Shown: piece after piece, positions 48,733 to 57,422 of the stretch
How the letters are laid out: each line of letters opens with the position of its first letter
Position numbering within the stretch: position 1 is the first letter of the stretch
Assembly: GCA_015063605.1 (NCBI GenBank)
Contig: SVTV01000002.1
Coordinates: 1-64,000 of the forward strand
Length of the DNA: 64,000 nucleotides
Reading direction: 5' to 3'
Source: Oscillospiraceae bacterium
GTDB lineage: Bacteria > Bacillota > Clostridia > Oscillospirales > SIG627
Position numbers and translations under genes: made by a program
Notes under the pieces: model-generated
What the model was told of the DNA's origin: nothing
The model's database searches: none
What the model saw: only the letters and a program-made list of their open reading frames with translations

Positions 48733-48840
48733 CTCGTGTACGGCTTTAAGGCATATACATGAGTCTCGCAATTATAAACAGACCGGACATAAAAGTCGTG
48801 ATGTTGATCTGCTTCGGTAACACCGCTGCTACTCCCTCAA
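48733..48840 (-). promoter_or_regulatory. yybP-ykoY (Mn2+) riboswitch
   Basis: Minus strand GAGGGAGTAGC...AGATCAACATC...GGTCTGTTT...GCGAGACTCATG, upstream of P-type ATPase. Confidence 0.88.
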
Positions 48841-48845
48841 GTGAT

Positions 48846-48874
48846 ATCATAGCACGATACCTTTTGAAAGTCAA
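48846..48874 (-). promoter_or_regulatory. Promoter of riboswitch/P-type ATPase
   Basis: Minus strand TTGACT-N17-TATGAT. Confidence 0.75.
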
Positions 48875-49093
48875 TAGATTTTACAAAAACTTTACATTAA
48901 AAATATCATTTCATCAACTCGGTCAAATATGCGTCCCCAAAATTGCCTTGTATCTTCACTCCTATTTTATAGCTAAATCATATTGACTTCACATGAAAAT
49001 ATTATAATGCTCCTTAACAGGAATGTTATTGTTAATAATAACATTTTTTAACATAAGGTGGGTGATAGCCGCTTTCAGGCGGCGGTTTTTTTA

Positions 49094-50149
49094 ATGAAGA
49101 ATCTTTTAAACTTATTTATTTGCTTTGTATTGATGGGCTCCTGTGCACTCAGCTCATGCTCTTCTGAAATAGAAAAGGGACATATCCTTATAGACGGCGA
49201 AAAGGTGATACCCGAAACGGTGATGACTATCGGCGGAGAGGCGGTTCCCTTCGATGAATACAGATATGTTTATCTTTTCATGCGCAACTCCCTCGACGGC
49301 GGCGATCTTACGTATTGGGACGGCGACGGAACGAATATAGCGGAATTGAAGAAATCGGTAGAGGATTACTGCGTGGAAACATACGCCATGAAGACTATGG
49401 CAAAGTCTCTCGGTCTTTCTCTCACCGAGGAGGATAAAAAGGAAACGACGGATTATCTCGAGAACATAAAGTCATCCTATTCCTCCGACAAGGAATTCAA
49501 GGCAGACCTTTCCTCCACATATCTTACCGAGGAGCTTTACAGCAGACTTCTTCTTGACAATGCTCTTTCCCGCAAGCTTTACGATCATTACTACGGCGAA
49601 GAGGGTACGAACGTTATGTCCGATGACGAATACGAAAAGTATTTTGCGGATAATTACTATGCGGCAAAGCATATCCTTGTAAAATTCGCAGACGGCGAAT
49701 CCTACGAAAACTGCGACAGAATAACCGCTATCATAAATCAGGCTTACGAAAAGCTTGAAAACGGTGCTTCCTTCGATGAGGTTATGGCAGAGTTCAATGA
49801 GGACGAGGACATGAACGGCGATTTCAAGGATGGTTATCACTTCAAGGAAGGCGAAATGATAACGGGCTTTTACGAAGCAACAAAGGAGCTCGAAATAGGT
49901 GAATACAGCGAGCCGGTAATGACGAATCTCGGATATCACATAATTCTCCGCTGTGAGATCGATCCCGATATCAGAAAAGAAATGAAGAACGATGTTCTCG
50001 TCGGATATTACGACGCTTACAACAATTGGTTCGGCGGATATTACGAGACATGCTTCTATGAGCTTATAAATGAATATATCGACGGCGGCAAGGTCGAGGT
50101 CACCTACGGCGATATATACGAAAAGATAACACCTTATAATATGTATTGA
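49094..50149 (+). CDS. PpiC/parvulin-type peptidylprolyl isomerase lipoprotein
   Basis: Lipobox ALSSC; AAKHILVKFADGES...FDEVMAEFNEDEDM...YSEPVMTNLGYHIILR. Confidence 0.9.
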   Translation: MKNLLNLFICFVLMGSCALSSCSSEIEKGHILIDGEKVIPETVMTIGGEAVPFDEYRYVYLFMRNSLDGGDLTYWDGDGTNIAELKKSVEDYCVETYAMKTMAKSLGLSLTEEDKKETTDYLENIKSSYSSDKEFKADLSSTYLTEELYSRLLLDNALSRKLYDHYYGEEGTNVMSDDEYEKYFADNYYAAKHILVKFADGESYENCDRITAIINQAYEKLENGASFDEVMAEFNEDEDMNGDFKDGYHFKEGEMITGFYEATKELEIGEYSEPVMTNLGYHIILRCEIDPDIRKEMKNDVLVGYYDAYNNWFGGYYETCFYELINEYIDGGKVEVTYGDIYEKITPYNMY

Positions 50150-50194
50150 CAAGCGAAGCCATACTGCGGCAATGCGGTATGGCTTTTTTATATC

Positions 50195-50223
50195 TTGACA
50201 AGGGATAAAAAATCGACTATAAT
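50195..50223 (+). promoter_or_regulatory. Promoter for second DUF4143 ATPase
   Basis: TTGACA-N17-TATAAT. Confidence 0.75.
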
Positions 50224-50263
50224 ATAGTTGAACTATAGATCAGCCGCAATTTGGAGGAAAGAC

Positions 50264-51520
50264 ATGTATATCAGGCGCAGTATAACCGATATTCTGAAAA
50301 GAAGAGCAAAAAACAGCAGATGTATTTTGCTTACGGGTCCGAGGCAGATCGGAAAATCCACGCTTCTTAAGAAAACATATCCCGATGTAAAGTACTATAC
50401 ATTTGATGATAAGCTCCTTCTGACATCGGCAACAGACGATCCTAAGCTGTTTATGAGAAATCTTCCCAAGCCCTCCGTTCTTGACGAGGTGCAGTACGCA
50501 AAGGAGCTTTTTCCCTATATCAAGATGGAGTGCGATAAGGATGACAGGTATGAAAACTATTATCTGACAGGGTCCCAATCCATAAAGCTTATTGAAAAGG
50601 CTCAGGAATCTCTCGCAGGCAGAGTGAGTATTCTGGAATTGCAGGGACTTTCCATGCGTGAGATCAAGGGAGTATCCTTCAATAAGCACTTTGTTCCCAC
50701 GGAGGAATATATAAACGAGCGCGAAAAGGAAATAAAGCCCTACGATAATATATGGAAGATCATTCACCGAGGATCGTATCCCGAGCTTTACGTTACCGAA
50801 AGAGAATGGGTGGATTTCTATTCATCATATGTCAGAACTTACCTTGAGCGTGATATCAGAGATGAAATAGGTCTCCGCGATGAACTCACATTCACAAGAT
50901 TCCTGACTGCGGCAGCCGCAAGAACGGGACAACTTCTGAATTACGCAAACCTTTCCGAGGAGGTCGGCGTTACTCAGGCGACGATAAAGAACTGGCTGTC
51001 GGTATTGGAAAAGACCGGTATCATATATATTCTTGAGCCGTATTATTCAAGCCATCTTACAAGATCGGTAAAGACACCCAAGATCTACTTCCGTGATACG
51101 GGTCTGGCATGCTATTTATCGAGATGGAACAGCTGTGAAGCATTGGAGCACAGTGCGGTAGCCGGAAATATGTTTGAGACCTTCGTCATCAACGAGATCA
51201 TCAAATCATATATCAATGAAGGGTTGGATTACAGATTCAGCGTGTTTTATTACCGCGGAAAAGATAAAAAGAAGGTACGTCAAAACGGTGAGACGGTTGA
51301 GACGGAAAATGAAATAGATCTTATTCTGGAGGAAAACGGTATCTTGTATCCGATCGAGATAAAAAAGAGCGCAAATCCCACTAAAAGCATGGCGGATGCT
51401 TTCGATGTACTTGATAAGGATGTTGACAAACAGCGGGGAACGGGCGTTATCTTATGTTTATATGATAACAAGCTCTTTTTGAAGGAGGATCTTGTGGTAC
51501 TGCCTATAGAATATCTGTAA
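50264..51520 (+). CDS. AAA ATPase with DUF4143-like domain
   Basis: LTGPRQIGKSTLLKKTYP, SVLDEVQYAKELF, TGSQSI, EIDLILEENGILYPIEIKKS. Confidence 0.92.
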   Translation: MYIRRSITDILKRRAKNSRCILLTGPRQIGKSTLLKKTYPDVKYYTFDDKLLLTSATDDPKLFMRNLPKPSVLDEVQYAKELFPYIKMECDKDDRYENYYLTGSQSIKLIEKAQESLAGRVSILELQGLSMREIKGVSFNKHFVPTEEYINEREKEIKPYDNIWKIIHRGSYPELYVTEREWVDFYSSYVRTYLERDIRDEIGLRDELTFTRFLTAAAARTGQLLNYANLSEEVGVTQATIKNWLSVLEKTGIIYILEPYYSSHLTRSVKTPKIYFRDTGLACYLSRWNSCEALEHSAVAGNMFETFVINEIIKSYINEGLDYRFSVFYYRGKDKKKVRQNGETVETENEIDLILEENGILYPIEIKKSANPTKSMADAFDVLDKDVDKQRGTGVILCLYDNKLFLKEDLVVLPIEYL

Positions 51521-51605
51521 GATCTGTGTTATCGCAGTAAAAATAATTAAAGCTTCGACCGATCCATAGTTTGACTACAGATCGGTCGTAATTTTTTTTA
51601 TCGGC

Positions 51606-54035
51606 TTAATATTTGAATGTAACCTTGTTTACATTGACTCCGTTAAGGAAATAGAAGTTGCCGTAACCGTCGCCCACGTGGTACCAGCCTACATTTTCAA
51701 CAAGCATTTCAAGCTTATCGGAGGCTATATCGTATCTGTAGAAATCTCTTGTGGAGGCGCTGGAAATGAAGATACATGTTCCGTCGCCGCCGAGAGACAT
51801 CTTGATATCTCTCCATGTGGTATTGGAGCAAGCTATATCCACCTTCTTATTGTATACGAACTTTTCCGTTGAGGGATCGAAGCAGAAGAGGTTGTTCCAT
51901 CCCATACCCCATATCTTACCGTCTCTGTCTGTGCAAAGAGCAGTGATAGAACCTGCAGTGAAGGGAAGCTCATACTCTTTAAATTCCTTAGAATCCATGT
52001 TCATCTTCGCCAGAACTGCCTGCTTCTTTATTGCGGAGGTACCGTATCCCGCAGATACCGTTGTTCCCATATAAAGATCTCCGCCGGAATAAGCAAGGGA
52101 AGCGGCGCTCATATGCTCTATGGGGAACTTTGCGAAGTATTTAGCGGTATTGTTATTCGCATCAATAAACGCAAGCGAACCCGTTGTAAAGTTCTGTGCG
52201 GGAATAGATGCAACTACCATAATACCCTTTTCGTATACGGGCAGGAAATTATAAGGTCTGTCCTGATTGTGATATCCCGATACGGAGGTGTTTTTGCCCA
52301 TGTTGAGAACTGATTGATATGTGAAGGATGTTATGGAGGGAACTGCCTTGTGTATTACCGCATTCGGGTAAGAGCCTAAGAATACGTTGCTGCCGTAAGC
52401 GCATACGCCTTCCTGCTGTCCTATTCCTTCGTAAGTTTTCTTTATACCGGTGTCTATATCGTATATGCCGGTGCTGCCGCCGTAGCCGCCGCCGACGATG
52501 AGAAGATCGGAATCGGTTATGGTAAGGCAGTTGCCTTCGTTCATACCGCCGGAAATGTCGGTAAGAAGCGATGTGACCTTTTTATTTGTAAAGTTTACAA
52601 ACTGAGTGCTGCCCTTATGGCTGTAAAGGCTGACTGCGGAGTATCCGGGATACTTTTTCTGATCGAGCTTCAGAAGGACCATACGTATCATCTGTGTATT
52701 CGCGGGAATATCGGTGATCTTGTATGTCATTGTCTTTGTATCAAAGAGAGCTATCTTGTTATCGAGAACGCTGTAGAATCTTGTATCGTCCTCGGGATCG
52801 ATGGAGGGCTGGCGGACATATGTCTTCATGGGCCACTTTGCTCCTGTTTTACCCTCCTGATTGAAGGCTACAAGCTTATCTTCTCTTATGTTGAAGAAAA
52901 GTGTTTCTTGAGTGGAAGGATAGCGGATGAAGAGTATGTCGCCGCAGACCATCATATCATAGAACTGATACTTTGCATTATTCTTATATTCTTCGGGAGT
53001 AATGTCCTTTATCTTTCTCGTTTCAAGATCTACTCTGAAAAGGTAATTCTTGGAATCTTTTGTTATAACGGAAACGTAAAGATCGTTTTCCTTCTTATCA
53101 TACGCTACTGCCGGATATCTTGTAGCGTTGCTTTTCAGCGAAGGCATTGTGAAGAGCTTTCCGGTAGAGGGATTGTATCCCCAATAATATCCGGAGTCGG
53201 TGGAACCCGAATATACCGTTCCGTCCGCAGTTTCGCACATTACCTGTCCCAAAGAGGAGCCTCCGGGAAGTGCACCTATTTCTTTTATTTCTTCCGTCTC
53301 ATGGTCGAAAATGTAAAAATAAGGCTTACCGTGAGCTACTATATATACGTCCTTGGAGGAATGAACGAATACCTCCCATGCACCTGAGCTGTGCTTCAAT
53401 TCCTTTTCAAGAATTATCTTGCCCGTTTCGGCATTGAGCATAACGAAAAGTGCAATGGGGTTTCCGTCAGAAACGGTATAGAGAACGGGAGTGCCGTCCT
53501 TTCTGTAGCCGCCGCCGTTCATTCTCAGGTATATTGTTCTTGTAAGGTTTCCTAAATTCTCAACCTCGTATTTTGTGTCTTTAGTGGGGGTGGGAACGAT
53601 ATCGGTGTAATTACATACCTTGCATACATTTCCGCCGTTTTCAAAGGTGTGTCCCATGTTTTGTGTTTTTCCGCAATTCACACAGGAGTGCTTATGCGAC
53701 TTTTTCGTTGTTTCCCATTCGGAATAAATATGTCCCAATGCGGGAATGGCTTCGGATTCCTGGAACACCTCGCCGCAAAGTGAACATTTACTGCCTGCGG
53801 TTGCGCCTTTTTTAACACACGTGGGCTCAAACGCTTCCGTTTCCACTATAACGTGGCCCGCAGGAATGACTTCTTTTGTATTTTTGCCGCAAAGAGAGCA
53901 GGTGCCTTCTCTTTCGCCGCTTTCGGTACATGTTGCCGCCTTCAGAACTGTCCAGTCGTATTCATGCTCGCATCCGCAGGACGCAAGAAGCATGAGACAA
54001 GCAGCGAAGACCGCAAGTAACATTATCTTTTTCAT
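51606..54035 (-). CDS. Beta-propeller-like lipoprotein paralog 1
   Basis: Lipobox LLASC; CxxC repeats ATCTESGEREGTCSLCGK...IPALGH; propeller-like repeats; long identity blocks shared with the next two. Confidence 0.8.
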   Translation of the reverse strand: MKKIMLLAVFAACLMLLASCGCEHEYDWTVLKAATCTESGEREGTCSLCGKNTKEVIPAGHVIVETEAFEPTCVKKGATAGSKCSLCGEVFQESEAIPALGHIYSEWETTKKSHKHSCVNCGKTQNMGHTFENGGNVCKVCNYTDIVPTPTKDTKYEVENLGNLTRTIYLRMNGGGYRKDGTPVLYTVSDGNPIALFVMLNAETGKIILEKELKHSSGAWEVFVHSSKDVYIVAHGKPYFYIFDHETEEIKEIGALPGGSSLGQVMCETADGTVYSGSTDSGYYWGYNPSTGKLFTMPSLKSNATRYPAVAYDKKENDLYVSVITKDSKNYLFRVDLETRKIKDITPEEYKNNAKYQFYDMMVCGDILFIRYPSTQETLFFNIREDKLVAFNQEGKTGAKWPMKTYVRQPSIDPEDDTRFYSVLDNKIALFDTKTMTYKITDIPANTQMIRMVLLKLDQKKYPGYSAVSLYSHKGSTQFVNFTNKKVTSLLTDISGGMNEGNCLTITDSDLLIVGGGYGGSTGIYDIDTGIKKTYEGIGQQEGVCAYGSNVFLGSYPNAVIHKAVPSITSFTYQSVLNMGKNTSVSGYHNQDRPYNFLPVYEKGIMVVASIPAQNFTTGSLAFIDANNNTAKYFAKFPIEHMSAASLAYSGGDLYMGTTVSAGYGTSAIKKQAVLAKMNMDSKEFKEYELPFTAGSITALCTDRDGKIWGMGWNNLFCFDPSTEKFVYNKKVDIACSNTTWRDIKMSLGGDGTCIFISSASTRDFYRYDIASDKLEMLVENVGWYHVGDGYGNFYFLNGVNVNKVTFKY

Positions 54036-54149
54036 TATTTAATTTTTCCTTTCGATCGCTTCTTCACGATTCTTTATTTCGGCTTCTTTATATTTTACAT
54101 TATTCCGAGTATTATGTCAAGGGTAAAATGAAAACGACGGGGAATAAAA

Positions 54150-54510
54150 GTTGTTTTATGTTGAGAACAATTCCTCCGCAGTTGCATCGCAACTGATTTA
54201 CACAAGGAAGAAAGTTGTTTTGCGTTTAGAACAATTCCTCCGTCATGACTTCGTCATGCCACCTCCTTTTACACAAAGGAGGCTTTGGTTTGTGCGGATT
54301 TTTATTGAATCACGTTGACTTTAAGTCAGATATATGTTTAAGTTATCAAATTTCACTTGAAGTTAGCACTCATAAGCCTCCTTTGTGTAAAAGGAGGTGG
54401 CACGGCGGAGCCGTGACAGAGGAATTGTTTTTTACGTTAACAACTCTGAGGCTCCCCCGGCATACACGGGCGATTCGTGGATCGACCCTACCGAAGGGTG
54501 TATAATTCAT
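54150..54510. repeat. Mosaic intergenic repeat cluster G
   Basis: Type I unit 54230-54430 plus partial arms between paralogs 1 and 2. Confidence 0.88.
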
Positions 54511-54512
54511 TT

Positions 54513-56942
54513 TCAATACTCAAATGTCACCTTATTGACATTCGTGCCGTTGATGAAATAGAAATTACCCTCCTTATCACTTGTGTGGAGTGATCCCACA
54601 CCCTCGGCGATGAGATCGAATTCCTTTGTTATAAGGTCAAATCTGTATAAATTCTTTGTATATACTCCCGATATAAATACACAAGTGCCGTCACCGCCGA
54701 GAGTCATCTTCAGATCTCTCCAGCCGCCGTTATTGCAATTTATATCAAGCTTCTTTGAAAATTCGAATTTTTCCGTTTTCGGGTCGAAGCAGAATATATT
54801 GTTCCAAGCCATGCCCCATATCTTGCCGTTGTCATCGGTGCACATGGTAAGAATGCCGCGGACCGTAAAGGGAAGATCGTATTTCTTCACCTCTTTCGTA
54901 TCCACATCCATGGAAATGAGGAGTGCCTGATAGGCACGGGCTGACGTACCGCTTCCCGCGGCTACCGTTGTACCCATGAAAAGTTTTCCGTCGGAATATG
55001 CCAGGGAAGCCGCACTCATATGCTCCACGGGGAATTTGGCATGATATGCCGTAACACCCGTTCTGCCGTCGATAAGAGCTATTGCGCCCGTGGTAAAGCC
55101 CTTAGCGGGGATAGTAGCCACCGCCATCAAGCCCTTTTCGTATATGGGCAGGAAATTATACGGTCTGTCCTGATTGTGATATCCCGATATGGAAGCTGCC
55201 TTGCCCATGTTAAGTAACGGGGAATGCTTTATTGAGGATGCATCCGTATCTATCATGGAAAGCTGTGCCGTGGGATAAGAGCCGAAAAACACCTTATTTC
55301 CGAAAGCACAAGTGCCCTCCTGCTGACCGATACCGCTGTAAAAGGATCTTTCACCCGTCTTGATATTGTAAAAGCCCGTACCGCCGCCGTAATTACCGCC
55401 GATAACGAGAATTCCCGAATCGGTGACGGTAAGGCAGTTGCCTTCGTTTTTGCCGCCATGTACCTTTGTGGTAATGGAAACGTGCTTTTTGTTTTTGATA
55501 TTTACAAACTGTATCTTTCCCAAATGACTTTGGAGACCGCATACGGAATATCCCGGATGCTTTTTCTGATCCAGCTTCAGCATGACCATCTTTATCATCT
55601 GCACCGGTCCCGGAACGGATGTTATCTTATATGTCATGGTCTTCGTATCGAAAAGGGTGAGCTTGCTGTCAACGACCGAATAGAATCTTGTATCGTCTTC
55701 GGGATCTGCGGCGGGAGTTCTGCAATATGTCAGCATAGGCCATTTTGCCCCTGTCTTGCCCTCTTGGTTAAAGCCCATAAGCTTGTTTTCTCTTATATTG
55801 AAGAAGATCGTTTCGGAGGTGGAAGGATATCGGATCATAAGTATATCACCGAATACCATCATATCGTAAAATTGGAATTTCGGTTTGTTTTTATATTCCT
55901 TGGGAGTTATATCCTCCTTCTTTTTCGTATCGGGGTCAACTCTGAAAAGATAATTTTTCGAATCCTTGGAAAAAACAGCAACATAAAGCTTATTTTCCTT
56001 CTTATCGTATGCTATGGAATGGCTTGCCGCATCCAATACAAGATATGGCATATCCGTTATGAACTTACCCGTTTTGGGGTCATATCCCCAGAAATAAAGA
56101 GACTCTGTAGAACCGGAAAAGATCCTTCCGTCATTCGTTTCGCACATTCCCGTGCCGAGAGAAGAACCGTGGGGCAATTCGCCTATGGGAATGATCTCCT
56201 CCGTTTTATTGTCGAATCTGTAAAAATAAGGCGCCCCGTGACCGCTTATATAAACGTCGCCCGAGGAATGGGTGAATACGCCCCATGCTCCGCTGCTCTT
56301 TTCAAGCTCTTTTTCAAGGAGTATTTCTCCCGTCTCTGCGTGAAGCATTATGAAAAGCGCCTTCGGATTTCCGTCGGAGACAGTATATATTACGGGCGTA
56401 CCGTCGTTTCTGTAGCCGCCGTCATTGACTCTGAGATAAATTGTTCTTGTAAAGTTACCGAGATCTGTGACGGTATATTTTGTATCCTTGGTGGGAGTGG
56501 GAATTATTACCTTGTAACCGCAATCGGTACATTCCTTTTCGCCGCTTGGGATATTATGCTTACTCTTCTGTGTCTTTCCACATCCCGTACAAACTCTCTG
56601 ATGCTTTTCGGTATCGATTTCCCACTCTGTGTAGATATGTCCCAATGCGGGAATTGCTTCTGATTCTTGGAACACCTCACCGCAGAGAGAACAATGTCTG
56701 CCCTCTGTCCTGCCCTTTGTAAGACACGCAGGCTCAACAGCCTCATCAATCACCTCAACGTGCCCTGCGGGAATGGTTTCGGTGATTTTTCCGCCGCATT
56801 CCGTGCATACGCCTTCTCTTTCACCGCTTTCGGTACATGTTGCCGCCTTCAGAATATTCCATTCATATGTGTGCTCGCAGTTACATGATGCAAGAAGCAG
56901 GAGACAAGCAGTGAATAACATGAGCAGCATTGATTTTCTCAT
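54513..56942 (-). CDS. Beta-propeller-like lipoprotein paralog 2
   Basis: Same architecture as 51606-54035. Confidence 0.8.
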   Translation of the reverse strand: MRKSMLLMLFTACLLLLASCNCEHTYEWNILKAATCTESGEREGVCTECGGKITETIPAGHVEVIDEAVEPACLTKGRTEGRHCSLCGEVFQESEAIPALGHIYTEWEIDTEKHQRVCTGCGKTQKSKHNIPSGEKECTDCGYKVIIPTPTKDTKYTVTDLGNFTRTIYLRVNDGGYRNDGTPVIYTVSDGNPKALFIMLHAETGEILLEKELEKSSGAWGVFTHSSGDVYISGHGAPYFYRFDNKTEEIIPIGELPHGSSLGTGMCETNDGRIFSGSTESLYFWGYDPKTGKFITDMPYLVLDAASHSIAYDKKENKLYVAVFSKDSKNYLFRVDPDTKKKEDITPKEYKNKPKFQFYDMMVFGDILMIRYPSTSETIFFNIRENKLMGFNQEGKTGAKWPMLTYCRTPAADPEDDTRFYSVVDSKLTLFDTKTMTYKITSVPGPVQMIKMVMLKLDQKKHPGYSVCGLQSHLGKIQFVNIKNKKHVSITTKVHGGKNEGNCLTVTDSGILVIGGNYGGGTGFYNIKTGERSFYSGIGQQEGTCAFGNKVFFGSYPTAQLSMIDTDASSIKHSPLLNMGKAASISGYHNQDRPYNFLPIYEKGLMAVATIPAKGFTTGAIALIDGRTGVTAYHAKFPVEHMSAASLAYSDGKLFMGTTVAAGSGTSARAYQALLISMDVDTKEVKKYDLPFTVRGILTMCTDDNGKIWGMAWNNIFCFDPKTEKFEFSKKLDINCNNGGWRDLKMTLGGDGTCVFISGVYTKNLYRFDLITKEFDLIAEGVGSLHTSDKEGNFYFINGTNVNKVTFEY

Positions 56943-56964
56943 AGTGTGGTTTTCCTTTCAAATT

Positions 56965-57420
56965 ATTGTTTCTTTACTTTAACAACTCTGAGCCTCTCAC
57001 TTTGGGAGAGGTGGCACGGCGGAGCCGTGACGGAGAGGGCAGATAAGTTGGGGCGTCCCCCTGCTTTCAACCCTCTCTGCAGCAAGGTCGAAGCCCTTCT
57101 GCCTATCTCACCCCATGGGAGGAGACCTGAGTTGTTTTGAGAAAAAGGACAATTCCTCAGTCAGCCATACGGCTGACAGCTCCTTTTACACAAAGGAGCC
57201 TTTGGTTTGTGCGGATTTCTATTGAAGTGCGTATACTTAAAGTCAGAAATAATTATAAGTTACTGAATTTTGCTTGAAGTTAGAACTATAAGCCTCCTTT
57301 GTGTAAAAGGAGGTGGCATGACGAAGTCATGACGGAGGAATTGTCATTTGGATAATTTATACTTATATCTGACTTAAAGTTTACGCAATTCAATAGAGAT
57401 TTGCACAAACCATGCCTCCG
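56965..57420. repeat. Mosaic intergenic repeat cluster H
   Basis: Type II about 56980-57140, type I 57149-57344, then partial core up to the stop codon of paralog 3. Confidence 0.9.
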
Positions 57421-57422
57421 TT

